From NCBI GenBank assembly GCA_021234155.1, contig JAJEKV010000101.1, positions 965,453 to 1,029,452 on the forward strand: a DNA stretch of 64,000 nucleotides, given 5' to 3'. Below, in pieces: positions 53,505-64,000 of the stretch; position 1 is the first letter of the stretch, and each line of letters opens with the position of its first letter. Source of the stretch: Isoetes taiwanensis. Lineage: Eukaryota > Streptophyta > Lycopodiopsida > Isoetales > Isoetaceae. The translations under genes were made by a program, and so were the position numbers. The notes below the pieces were generated by a model that saw nothing but the letters and a program-made list of their open reading frames with translations, was not told the DNA's origin and did no database searches.

Positions 53505-55839
53505 AATAATACAGAAGTGGTGTACTTCTCTAGGCTCTCCTGATTCCAATACCAGTCCAATCCTAGTTCGTTCAAGGGTTGAAACCAGATGATGATGGAT
53601 CCATCAGTAGCTGCACCGTAGTAGGGCAAATATTTTTTTGTTTTTCATTGGGCCATGAAGTTAAGACAGCTGATGGAAGAGCAATATCTAAATCCTAATG
53701 GAACTGCTATATATGCACGAGGAGATATATATAGAAAAGGCTGGAATGGAAAAAAGGACACATTGTACTGATCCTGATGCCAGTTAGAGAGTATTGAAAC
53801 CAGAAGCAATTTTTATCTATTCTGAAGAGCCATTAAACAAAGGGCACATTCTGAGCTGGTGATAGAACACAGAAGCTAATTTCCTTCTTTCTTCGGAAGA
53901 ATGTCATCTTTATAACTGTGCAGAACTACTCCTATTTGATTCTGAAACATGCATAGATCGATTAGATTAAAAATATTGAATTCTTGCATGTTGCTTATTT
54001 GCAGAAGAAGCCCTCTTGACGATTCATCTGCTGTTAGAAAAAGGGTAAAAACAGGGGTAGAACAGGTTCATACGGTTTCGTGAGTAAACATGGCTGGGTG
54101 AGGCGAATGCGTTTGTTGCTTTTAGATCAAAAAGCTCGTTCTTGCTCTAATGATAGAAGCAGAAGAAGATAGATAGATATTAGGATCAGAACTAGAAGCA
54201 CAAGCGACAGAAGGATGTAGAGAGTATCGGGATGATTCTAAGCCAGACTTCTCTTCAGACTTTTTGCTTGTTACCGGGATGCTTAGACTTTTTGCTTGAA
54301 ATATAAACCAAAATCCAAAACAAGAATAAAAAACTATGGTGTAGCATCCCACAGATTAAAGCTCACCTTTTTGCTTTTCTAACAGACAGATTGATGCTTT
54401 TGCTTACAAAACCATTATTGTAACCAAAACCAGAATAAAAAACCATTACCTAGCATAATAGAAGCTATGATTCCATACCAATATTCTCCTGTCATCAAGA
54501 ATCCAGCCCGCCAGCAACACAAGAATCTAGGGGGTAAAAGTTATTGGGCATACATATGCATGCAGTGACAATATCAACCGCTGAATTATTTCAGCGAACC
54601 CAAATCAACGACCCAAAAAGGGCGCACTCTAGAAATACTATTTAGTATGCCTTCACGAATACACGCTGAAACCATAGAAAAACCATATGAAAAAACGTAT
54701 AAAACTATAAATAACCCCTGTTATAATGCTAGATATTAATGAGAATTAACATTGCGATGGAGAAGCTTTGATGGATCACCTTTCTTGAAGGCTAATAGTT
54801 GCGTAAGCTATTCGTGTTGAAAATTGTTATCACTTTCAATATTTATTATAACAGTTAATTTAAATAAGCTAGAGAAAAATATCGATGATAAAATAATTGT
54901 GCTAGATTTTGTTAGCTAGAGAAAAATATAGATAATGAAATAATTATGTTAGATTTTGCTACACTAGATGTATAACTCTTTATAGTTTGATGAAATTGTA
55001 GAACATATAAATAAAAAGAAACATTTTTCAACAAGGGCTTGCATCTGGGAAGTCTTGAGAAATGGGATGAGAGGAATTCAAAGAGAAATTTTAGCTGTTT
55101 GAATAATAAAGTTATAGTGATCTATAAGACATCAAGGAATCATTGAAAAAACTGAAAAAAGCTTTAGATCAATTGTCAATGGTGACCTATATTGCAACAC
55201 TAGCCTTGCTAGTTTAATGTCTAAGAACTAGATTAATATAAGAGCATATATATATTGCTAGAAATCCATATCGAATGCTATCTACGAACCACTTATAGTT
55301 CCAATATACTCATGGGGAGACAAATATATCTCTAATCCGAGTGTGTTTCACAATATTGTGTTAATAGATGTTTGTTAATAAACAATGGGTAATGAGTCTA
55401 GTTTCACAGGTTTGGAAAGGCAATAACTTTACATTCTTATTTCTTAATCACACCTTATTTTCTTCTAGAACACAAGGTGAGAAAATGCAGGTCCAAATCA
55501 TGTATATTTTTGGACATGTAGACGAGATAGTTGAAGAGAAATGTTAAGAAAGATATACAAAGCCATACATTGATGATGCATGGATGTTGACAAACAAGAT
55601 TGACTACATGTACAATGCTACTGCTTTCCAATTCAAGAAACCAAAAGCTTCACCATCCACGTCAAGCTGCCAAGCTGTCGATTCAAAAGCTAACAAACTG
55701 CTACCTACGTTTTTGTAGATCATTGGCTGCAAAGAAAGTTAATGCTTCTACTGCTACTCTCCTTTCTTCTATAGCTTCTTCCACGCAATATGTAGCAAAA
55801 TAACAGGGGGTTCCAGGGGGATTTGATATGGATGTAGAA
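53505..55839. other. Noncoding stretch
   Basis: No supported gene. AT-rich, with the phrase CTTTTTGCTT repeated near 54260-54405 and GCTAGAGAAAAATAT(A/C)GAT(A/G)AT repeated near 54866 and 54916. Confidence 0.5.
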
Positions 55840-55840
55840 A

Positions 55841-56038
55841 CAACAATTCCTGAAACCATAGACCATATATCCCTAAAACAATTGAATGGGTTGTTATAAA
55901 AAAAAAACACATATTCAGGATAAAAAATAATCATATTAGCAACAATTACTGAAACCATAGACCATATATCCCTAAAATAATTGAATGGGTTGTTATAAAA
56001 AAAACATAGATTCAAGATAAAAAATAATCACATTAGCT
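55841..56038. repeat. 99-bp tandem duplication
   Basis: Two adjacent copies starting CAACAATT at 55841 and 55940, both with CTGAAACCATAGACCATATA and GAATGGGTTGTTATAAAA. Near-identical, so recent. Confidence 0.95.
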
Positions 56039-56040
56039 TA

Positions 56041-56230
56041 CTGGGTACATTGGTTAAAGTAGTCTTATTAGGACATTGAATTATTTTGGTAGAGGTTCGA
56101 GCCCCCGTATTTCATATTCTAAAATCTTAGGCAAAGCCGTATAGAGGTTTGATATTCCCTTAAAACCTTAGGCGAAATCGTATTTCATATTTCAAAATCA
56201 TAGGCGCCTCCAATCATAAATGACTATAAG
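56041..56230 (+). mobile_element. tRNA-derived SINE
   Basis: A-box-like TGGTTAAAGTAG (56051) and a perfect B-box GGTTCGAGCC (56094-56103) about 40 bases apart, followed by a body with a repeated CTTAGGC(A/G)AA(A/G)(G/T)C phrase. No cloverleaf is completed. It directly follows the 99-bp duplication. Confidence 0.55.
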
Positions 56231-56542
56231 CGAAACATGAGGTGCCCAGAGGCCCCAACATACGATCTGGGTCGTAGGATCGACGAATCCGACGACTGTG
56301 GTAGTTCAGAGTGCACCTTGTTTAGAATATGTCGCAAAATAACAGGACGTTCCATCTGCAAATATCATCACTGGTGTTTTAGATCTAGCGACATAAGAAA
56401 TGCTTTAAGAACCTTATAATAATGGTTCATCATAATTGATTGCTAAAATTAATGATGAATTCAAGGTAAAACTACACCTAAAAGTTATCTTTTAATATTC
56501 TATGCAACACAAAGCAAGTTTCTTCCCATCAATCTTGAAGGA

Positions 56543-57291
56543 TCACTCCTTGTTGATGTTCAGCCAACTGAGAAAGTTTAATGAGTCTTATCTGAAACAA
56601 CTACATATATGCAAACTAGGTCCAAAACAATGAATGCACTAGTCACATACTACCATTCTCACAAAACACATCACTCAACCATATGTATAGGCATACAACA
56701 GAAGGCTTGGGAAATTTACCTTTTTTGGGAGTGATTCGACCAGTCATGGCAGCAGAAATAGGCAGGACGTTGATGTCACGTAGTTGTCCTTGATGGACCG
56801 ATACATCATGCAGCTTATTTTCCTGCTCATGTGCTTCTTTCCGTGCAGTTAAGACATAGTCGATTCCTGTTTTCTTTGGCAAATCCTGCTAAATAACAAG
56901 TCAGTGCCCAAATGTAATGCACGTTTACACTATGTTACTGACCCTAAAATCAAGTTCTTTATTCTCCTTGACATACATGGTATCCATACGTATTGGTTGT
57001 TGTGGAATATTCCCTGCAGCATTGTTGATTCCTAAAATGGACTTAAGGCATTTCAGCACAAGTGCCATATTTACTATTAATTCAGATTAAGAAAGGACTC
57101 ATTGTACATGCATCCCATCATCGCAACTCCTAAAGCCATACATGCATCCCATCATAACAACTCCTATAGCCGTAAAGGCCTGCCATATATCTAACATGCA
57201 GGCACCCTGTTTTCTGCTTTCTCTATTGGTGATAAAGATCAACGGATCTGGTCTGCCTCCATCTCAGGGACAGTGGCTCTAGAGGCATTTC
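56543..57291 (-). CDS. 3' exons of an unidentified spliced gene
   Basis: Four exons chain with matching phases and GT-AG borders: 57244-57291 (NASRATVPEMEADQI), 56943-57031 (INNAAGNIPQQPIRMDTMYV then KENKELDFR), 56720-56885 (DLPKKTGIDYVLTARKEAHE, QENKLHDVSVHQGQLRDINV, AAMTGRITPKK) and 56543-56586 (DSLNFLSWLNINKE, stop). The acceptors TTATTTAGCAG and CATTTTAG and the donor AAAG|GTAAAT are good; the last acceptor (CAGATAAG) is weaker but is required by phase. No family recognised. Further 5' exons probably lie at about 57930-58010, 58950 and 59040-59140 (reading AGPRLQGCKSDNGQDSLSKN), unproven. Confidence 0.6.
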
Positions 57292-59290
57292 CTTGAAGGT
57301 TTCCAAAAGAGTAAAATGTGCAGCAAAGAAAACCATGACTCATATTTTGCTGCATATGATAGAGAAGATAAAAAAAATATTATTTTTAGAGATCTTTTTT
57401 TATTTTAGAGGAGATAGATGATATGTTCCTAACTGTTTACAGATCACACTTGTCTTATTGGTCTCATCGATCCATGTGGTCTTCTGCAGATGTTTCTTTC
57501 TTTCTTCATTCCTTTTCCCACCTCTCCAGTAACAACACATCATTATTTTAAATTGGTTACTGCGTCATCCACTATCTAGATCTTGACTTGAAACAGAAAG
57601 CAGCAGTATCAAAAACATGTAAAGCTGTTACTAGTATCAGGTTTTTCCAGATTTGAATTGTTATAGCCTCCATTGGGTGTATCTTCAAAATGTTTCCATT
57701 TACTAATGAAAACAGTCTTTGCCTGGCAAATTTTCTAAAAAGTCAATATATCAAGTCCGGCACATGCTGAATGGCGAGCTTTAAGCATTCGACTCCTCGA
57801 GAATACAAGTACTTTATTCTAATTCTTAGAACCGAGGTACAAGATTTCATCTTAAACTGGTGAGAATCTGAAATCTGTTAATTTATGCATCCAGGGCTAA
57901 GAACAATAAATAAGGTATTAACCTATTCTGGATTGCCCTTGATCTATGGCGCGCGGCAACACGGAGGTAGGTTGACACGTCAGGAAAACAATCTCAACCA
58001 GATATTCTAGAGCAATGGCTAAGTTAATCAATATATAAATTGACAAATGTCTTGACAAACAAAGGAATTATAGTAAATTTGTGCACGTTCATGCTTTTTC
58101 TACTGTAGCAAAAGAGAAACGGCAAGGGGCATGACTAGAAACCGCCCTAAAAAACTGTTAGAAGGCATATCGTGGAAAAACATTGGCTAGATTCAAGCTC
58201 CATGCAGACGACCAAAAAACAGTTTTGAGTATAATCAGTAATGCGACTCAAGAAACAATCTGGCCAGCCAATTACTGATGTAGACATGATAACAAAAGAA
58301 CTAGTATATCATGACTTGCAAAAACCATGCTTGATAACAAGGCAAACATGACGAGATTTTCATCTCTTCTCATGGGAGAAAAAATTTGACACAGAACAAA
58401 CGCACTTCTTGTACAAATTCAACATCGTATAACAACTATATTAAAAAAAAAGCAAAAAGGCAAGGGCCCCTCAAATTGATACACCAAGCTCAGCACCTGA
58501 TTGTGATGCCAAAGGCAATTAGTGAAATGGCTATGGTAAGCATAATAAGAAATCTACAGCCCTCAAAAACTGTTAAAAAATATTTTGTGGAAGAACTGCA
58601 AAACACAATTGAACTTTTGTCCTTGAGCTACAATCTGGCCAACAAAGTTTTGATGTAGACGTGATGCTAAAACCAAGAAGCAGTATCTCAAGACCAGCCA
58701 AAAATCTAGGCAAACCAGATGGAATGCATACGAACAATGCAGCTTGAAAAAATGTGGTTTCCACCACCATCACCTTTGCAAAATTAACTGAAGCTATAGA
58801 ATCTAGTCTATAAGAAAAATATCGTGATACCTCTAGCTACATTCCAGCTCCATACAGACAACCATGAGACATCTCATGTCAGGCTAAGTATAATTTACAA
58901 TGGACACACAGAAAAATGAGAAACAGATGAAATCCAACAAGTTACCTCTGGCGGAGATATACCTAATATGCCGCTGCCAATATTTGTACAGAGCAAATAC
59001 CAAATGCAACAGAAGACCTAGTTAGACGCCAATGGATCTTGCACCAACTGCGAATGTGGTGATGCTGGAAATGGGTGATTCTTGGACAATGAATCTTGGC
59101 CGTTATCTGATTTGCAACCTTGCAAACGTGGCCCAGCCTGCACCAAAAAACCCAAAAGAAAATGCGAGTTTAGCTTCAAGCCCCAAAGAACTTTTACCTG
59201 CAGAGATCAGAAATAACCCAAACCCTTCAAATTATTGAAGCTAATGAGTAGGAAGGAAAGAAGGAAGGTTCTTTTATCGTCCAGCTGGAG
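57292..59290 (-). other. Probable 5' part of the gene at 56543, exons not resolved
   Basis: Minus-strand patches with possible splice borders occur near 57930-58010, 58945-58975 (ending GCCAGAG|GTAACTT) and 59040-59140 (opening after TTTTTTGGTGCAG). I could not chain them with certainty. Confidence 0.3.
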
Positions 59291-59299
59291 GCCAATCGA

Positions 59300-62200
59300 C
59301 CTATGGGACCCAAATTACATGGGGCGGCAAGCCCGTTGCTACCCGGATTAAAAACCCCCTTAGAGAGAAAAACCATCGCAAGAACAAGCGGCGGGCATTT
59401 GCACAAATATACATATACATTACGAATTCTCAGGCACTCATGTAGGCCAGGGGCAGAGGTGAGTCCCCAGATCCAAAACCTCCCCGGAGGTAGGAGCCAA
59501 GGGATCGAACCGGACGGGGCGTCGAGTAGCTTGTGCAGCGCACTGTGCGCACCAAGAGAATGTAGCGAGCCCGGACCGACTATAGGTCGACAGACTCACG
59601 GAAGGCATGGCTTTCATCCTCAACAACCCCCGGCAACACCGACAAAGCCTCGCCTTGGCGCGGCTCTCCAACCCACCCACCCGCTCCTCAAGCCGAAGAT
59701 GGTGGGCCCCGTCGAATGTGGACGCCCCCGCTTCTTCATGGGCAACCGAGAACGCAGTAGAGCCGTGGGCCTCGAACGGGGTGGGGTTTTATGTGTTGTT
59801 TGTAGTGTGCCATCTTAGCATGGTGGTCCCAGAGCTTCCCCGTGAAACAAGAGTCCAAAGTACCCTCTCGGCCCTATCCCGGCGGGTCAGGTGTGCACAC
59901 GGGACGCACCTATGTCGCCTATTGCCAAAGTAGCGTAGCCACCGGGCTCTCTTTGTCCTTCCAACAAGCCACGAAGTCGTTGCGGGCTCATCTCCACAGC
60001 GTAAGCCAAGTGCGAGGGAGCCGAAAGTGTCGCCCATCATGCTGGCCACCTTCAACAATGTGTCTATCGAGGGTCGCGATGCCGCAGGGCATGAATCATG
60101 TCTCCGCAACAAGATCCCGATATGGAGGCCAGGGCTTGGACCCCGAGCTCAAGTCAAAAATGCCTCTCGACTGCTCTAAGTCGTTCCAAGTCGCCAAAGA
60201 CACCACCGGGCCCCACACCTCGACCTATCTGTAAGAACCGGCTCCACCGGTGCAGGAACAAATGTGATCGGTGGCCTCGATCCTCTGATACCGCCTGCGG
60301 ACTATTGTTTTGCATTGCATACAAGTGCCTTCCAACTGCGGTCACCGGCGAATAGATGCATCCCAATACATTGAGGGATGGAAATTCCACTCCCGTGTAC
60401 TTGTAGCCGGGTGTGACCTCTACCATCCGCCCCCTCGATAAGTGAGCCGGAGGTCTTTGGATGACATGAGGAGGATATGAGGACCACCTTAGTCTTGGCG
60501 AAGTTGACACGCATGTCCGTCCGCCTAGCGTAAGATGTCGGGGGCATCGGGTGTGCCTGCATGCCCTCGTGTATGGGCTAAGAGGTCCATATCATCCGAG
60601 ATAGATGAGCCGCCGGATGACCCGGTGCAAGAGCCGTGATAACGCCCCCATTGGCGAAGCAAGCCAGGCTTCCAAACCGTCAATGTAAAGTCCAAAGAGT
60701 GTGGGTGAGAGAGGACAACCTTGGTTTAACTCCAATGCTACGGGCAAATGATCGTCCCTTCGGGTTGCATGCGGCCCGCGGTGGCTCTAAATCAGATACC
60801 AGCATTAACCGCGTTTTTACAGATCCATAGGGAGCCCCAAATGGTGCAATCTCGCCCACAACTTTTTCTCGGGAATCGTGGTCGAAAAGCTTTTGCAAAG
60901 TCCACAAAACAGCAAATGATGTGTCCTCCGGCGGTTCCTTGTCCTCACCCGTGGCCCCCGAGTGTGAAGATGTGATCAATGGTCGAATGTCGGGTCGGAA
61001 GTCTGCTGGGTAAGTGCCGACTTCCGCTCTGCCCATATCCGGTCACCGCTGTTCGAGAATGCCCGCAAGACATCTTTGGCAAACACCGAAGCTGACCATG
61101 ATGGTTCGATGAACTATGGACAATGTGGGTCCCCGCCTTTGTAGATCGGAACAACCTCGCTTGTGGTCCATGACAGGGGAAAACCCTCTTGCAAAGCACC
61201 TCGTTGAATAAAGGCAGCGGGCTTTCTCCGCGCACCACTTGAGCAACTCCGCTTGCCGCCCAAGTCTGCCGCTTTCCCATTTAAAGCGTGCAGCCCCTCT
61301 TCGCATCTTCTTCGTGATCACGGTGACGGTGGGCCATGTTGTGGGGCACATCCGTCCGTGTTCCGGGGATCATAAAAGGCTGTTGCATGTATCGCTCCCA
61401 TTGCTCGCCATGATGTTCCCCATAGGTCAGGGCTGGCTGCAGAAAGTACCATGCGCCGAAAGTTCTCGGATGGGCATCGGTAGGCGAACATTTCTCCTTG
61501 GTGCCTTGCCGTATCTTGCCTTTGTTTCCTTGGAGGAAGGCACGGTAATGGCTAGTGGCCTCGAGCTTTCGTCCCACGATCCACGATGAGGCGAAAGTGC
61601 ATGTTTGTGTTCCTTTTCGGCATCAAACCATCCGCTACAGCGGGAAGGTTGCGACCTCGATCTCCGGCGTGGGGAGGTCTCTCAAAGCACCTGCGCCATT
61701 ACGAGGAGCTCAACCGGCTGGTCGGTTTGTTGCTCCAACGTGGGCCCTAGGAACGCCGGGAGGGTTTCTCTTGCAGCATGTCACAGAACCCTCCTTTGCT
61801 CATAATCCAAGCGCAACCGAATGGCGTACCTCTTGAGGGGGCGTGAGTGGTCGGCCTGCCGGGCCACATAGAGTGGGAGGTGATCCGAAGTCGGCCTCCT
61901 CGCCCGATTGTCCAGGGCTAACGTGAAAATGGTCTGACAAGGTGTACATCCCGCGCAGCCCACTATGACATAATCCATGACACTAGTTCCGCCACCGCGG
62001 ATTGTCCCCGCCCGCAAGTGTACCCGTGGGAAGAGGGCCATTGTGGTAGGCCATTGCATATCTTGCGCAGGTCAAAGATACCGACATCGAGCAATTATCG
62101 CCAAAGCTGGTGACTGACTGTCATCCGAAAGTGCCGCGGTGCAAGCCGCCTCGTGGGACGCAATCGCAAGACGCCATCCGCGAGGGGTCCACCGCATGGC

Positions 62201-62606
62201 TCGCTTTCCACCCTCGCCCGCTGCATTGAAATCTCCAAGGAGCATGACTCGCCCATCCCGCTTGGCTTTAGCCGATGTCATCATATAGATCGACATACGG
62301 GTCCATCCTATCCACCTCCGGGTGGCTGTGATAGAAGGGACTCTCTGCATGGGAAAAGTAGCAAACAGCTAGGAAGAGAGGATCTCCGCCAGGGTGGTGC
62401 ACTCGGATCCACAAGTAGCGAGAAAGAGCGAGCTCCTCTTGTAGACGCCGGACTTCTGGCTTAGATCCATCAGTAAAGCAATTGACACAGCCGGTTAGGC
62501 AGTTCGAACAGCACGAACCGGCAACAGGGCTGACCGCCAGTTTACTGGCAACAACCAGTTCCAAACAATTTTTGGCATATGTCGGCATATACATGTAATA
62601 TGCCAA
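59300..62606 (-). mobile_element. GC-rich degenerate LINE (endonuclease plus reverse transcriptase)
   Basis: Read right to left: endonuclease 62606-61781 (LWIRVHHPGGDPLFLAVCYF; RDGRVMLLGDFNAAGEGGKR; DNRARRPTSDHLPLYVARQA); reverse transcriptase about 61350-60300 (SSNHHGQL region, a SSISDDMDLLAHTRGHAG stretch near 60590 standing for the YADD box, DMRVNFAKTKVVLISS); C-terminal region to about 59430. Frames shift many times. The domain order and motifs (LEAWL-type, YADDxxLL) suggest the same clade as the LINE at 20611. Base composition is far richer in G+C than the rest of the window. Junctions are approximate. Confidence 0.85.
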
Positions 62607-62742
62607 AAACCCATATGAGTAAGGCTTTGCCCCCTATGGGCAACCCAAAAAAGTGGTTTTCATTATTAAAAATAAGAGATGTCGTATTTAGGTTTGGGTA
62701 GGTTCGGTTCATCTTATCTCTTTTACAGGGAATGGAGTGTTA

Positions 62743-63372
62743 GGCCCTTTTCTTACACTAGTCACAAAATATGATTCTTATAACACCATTTGTGACTCCA
62801 GGGCTTAAAATGAGACACACAGATTTAAACTTGTTTTTCCACTGCATGATAGTCATAAAATATGACACCACTAAAATACTAGTGGAAAACCATGAAAAAA
62901 TAAGACTATAAGACTAGGTGTCTTATTTTATAGCGGGGGAAATCCCTCGGAATAAAATAAGACTCTATTTACATTAAAAGTGGTATCAAACCTATCCAAG
63001 CCTATTCCGAACCTAAATAAGACATGTGTTATTTTTATAGTGAAATTTTGATTTTCTTTTAGGACAATAGATGGCCAAACATTATTTAATAGAGAAATAA
63101 GACTACCGTGGAAAAAGGGCCTTATTTTATACCAGGTGATTTTTCCCAATAGTAAATAAAGCAGTGTCACATATGTTAAAAATATCATTAAAATAAGACA
63201 TGTCTTATTTTTATAGTTTTCCACTAGCATTTTGATGGTGTCTTATTTTAAGACACCTTATGGTGAAAAAACAAATTCGATTCTATGTGTCGTATTTTTT
63301 GATTTGGAGTCATAAACGGCGTCATATCTCAATATGACAGTCGTATTTTATGACTATAATAGAAAATCACCC
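62743..63372. mobile_element. Foldback MITE, TSD TTA, 630 bp
   Basis: Imperfect inverted ends of about 90 bp (left GGCCCTTTTCTTACACTAGT; right, inverted, GGGTGATTTTCTATTATAGT) are bounded by TTA at 62740-62742 and 63373-63375. TTA duplication and GG-starting TIRs fit PIF/Harbinger (Tourist-like). The interior holds about ten AATAAGAC or GTCTTATT motifs in both orientations. One 100-codon minus-strand frame (62928-63230) is a by-product. Confidence 0.8.
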
Positions 63373-63375
63373 TTA

Positions 63376-63638
63376 AGGGTCAGATTCGACTAGCGGAACT
63401 AAAGCTCTGGCAATGTCGGACCTGCATTAACATAGCGATATGCCATGCCAGAAGCTATGATATTCCACTTGCATATGCAGTTTAGGTTCGGATCAGCTTT
63501 GGGAATGGCATATAATTGCCAACTTTTAAAATCAACTAACACCGGGTTAAGATTGGGAGTTGCATTTTCGATGCTTTGTCACCCTGTTTCCATGCCAGGA
63601 AAGGCATGCAGATTGCCTTTCTTGTAACGTAAAAGACA
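63376..63638. other. Noncoding spacer
   Basis: No gene or element recognised between the MITE and the tandem repeat. Confidence 0.5.
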
Positions 63639-63876
63639 GTAAAGAAGCATTCTGCAGCAAGTAAAAACTTCAAAATGCTTAGTAGATTCTTGGAATGCTT
63701 AGTAAAAATGACGAAATGATGGATAAATCATGAGGATGCTTGGCAGAAACGCTATAAAGTAAAGAAGCATTATGTGGCAAGTAAAAACTTTAGAATGCTT
63801 GGTAGATTCTTGGAATGCTTGGTAAGAATGTTAGAATGATGGATAAATAGTGAGGATGCTTGTAGAAAGAAACAGC
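63639..63876. repeat. 120-bp tandem duplication
   Basis: Copies starting GTAAAGAAGCATT at 63639 and 63759, each containing AGATTCTTGGAATGCTT, TGATGGATAAAT and GAGGATGCTTG, with a denser GAATGCTT/GGATGCTT sub-repeat inside. Confidence 0.95.
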
Positions 63877-64000
63877 CCATCTTGCAGTTCATTGTAGAAC
63901 AAAAAAAAAATACTTACATTCTTGGATTTGAAATGTGCCACGTGGTGCGGCGCAATTGGGGGAGATGGCATAATGCTTCTTAACTGCCTTTTAAGTTCAG

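Noticed and set aside
59303-60234. Plus-strand frames in the GC-rich region as genes
   Set aside because: They lie antisense to recognisable LINE protein and owe their length to high G+C.

Overview
This is a stretch of plant nuclear genome: AT-rich and gene-poor, with GT-AG introns, nested LTR and non-LTR retrotransposons, foldback DNA elements, SINE-like heads and long tetranucleotide microsatellites. The best-supported gene is a 13-exon minus-strand gene that I reconstructed in phase. It encodes a 390-residue homologue of dynein regulatory complex subunit 10 (DRC10/IQCD), a part of motile cilia. That points to a land plant with swimming sperm (fern, lycophyte, bryophyte, cycad or Ginkgo). 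Low gene density and heavy transposon load make a fern-like genome my best guess; this is inference.

Layout. 1-624: TIR-bounded element cut by the window edge. 886-8358: DRC10 homologue, with a (TAGA)n microsatellite in one intron. 8.7-14.4 kb: mostly unexplained noncoding sequence with short tandem repeats. 14466-17368: a non-autonomous Copia-type LTR retrotransposon encoding only a gag-like protein (TR-GAG-like), with intact TSD, PBS and PPT. 18.4-19.1 kb: tandem repeats. 19184-29067: a decayed but intron-containing Enhancer-of-zeste (PRC2 histone methyltransferase) pseudogene on the minus strand. Its CXC region is split by a 5'-truncated LINE, which is itself split by a 5.75-kb Copia element (TSD CCAGG): a three-level nest.

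29.2-38.7 kb: a 237-bp duplication with 1058-bp spacing, a plus-strand PPR pseudogene fragment, exons of two unidentified minus-strand genes, and a 0.6-kb foldback element. 38781-53504: an L1-type LINE on the minus strand whose two halves are separated by a 12.3-kb insertion. That insertion is flanked by CATT and consists of two back-to-back units (1.03 and 11.2 kb) that share both ends, including a terminal stem-loop. I cannot assign it to a known family. The longer unit carries a 5.08-kb CACTA-like element (TIR CACAAGGC, TSD AAA). 53.5-59.2 kb: SINE and tandem repeats, plus the 3' exons of another unidentified spliced gene. 59.3-62.6 kb: an unusually GC-rich, frameshifted LINE. 62743-63372: a foldback MITE with TSD TTA, then a 120-bp tandem repeat.

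The host genes show no operon-like cooperation. Most of the window records sequential transposon insertion, and DRC10 is the one gene that looks intact.
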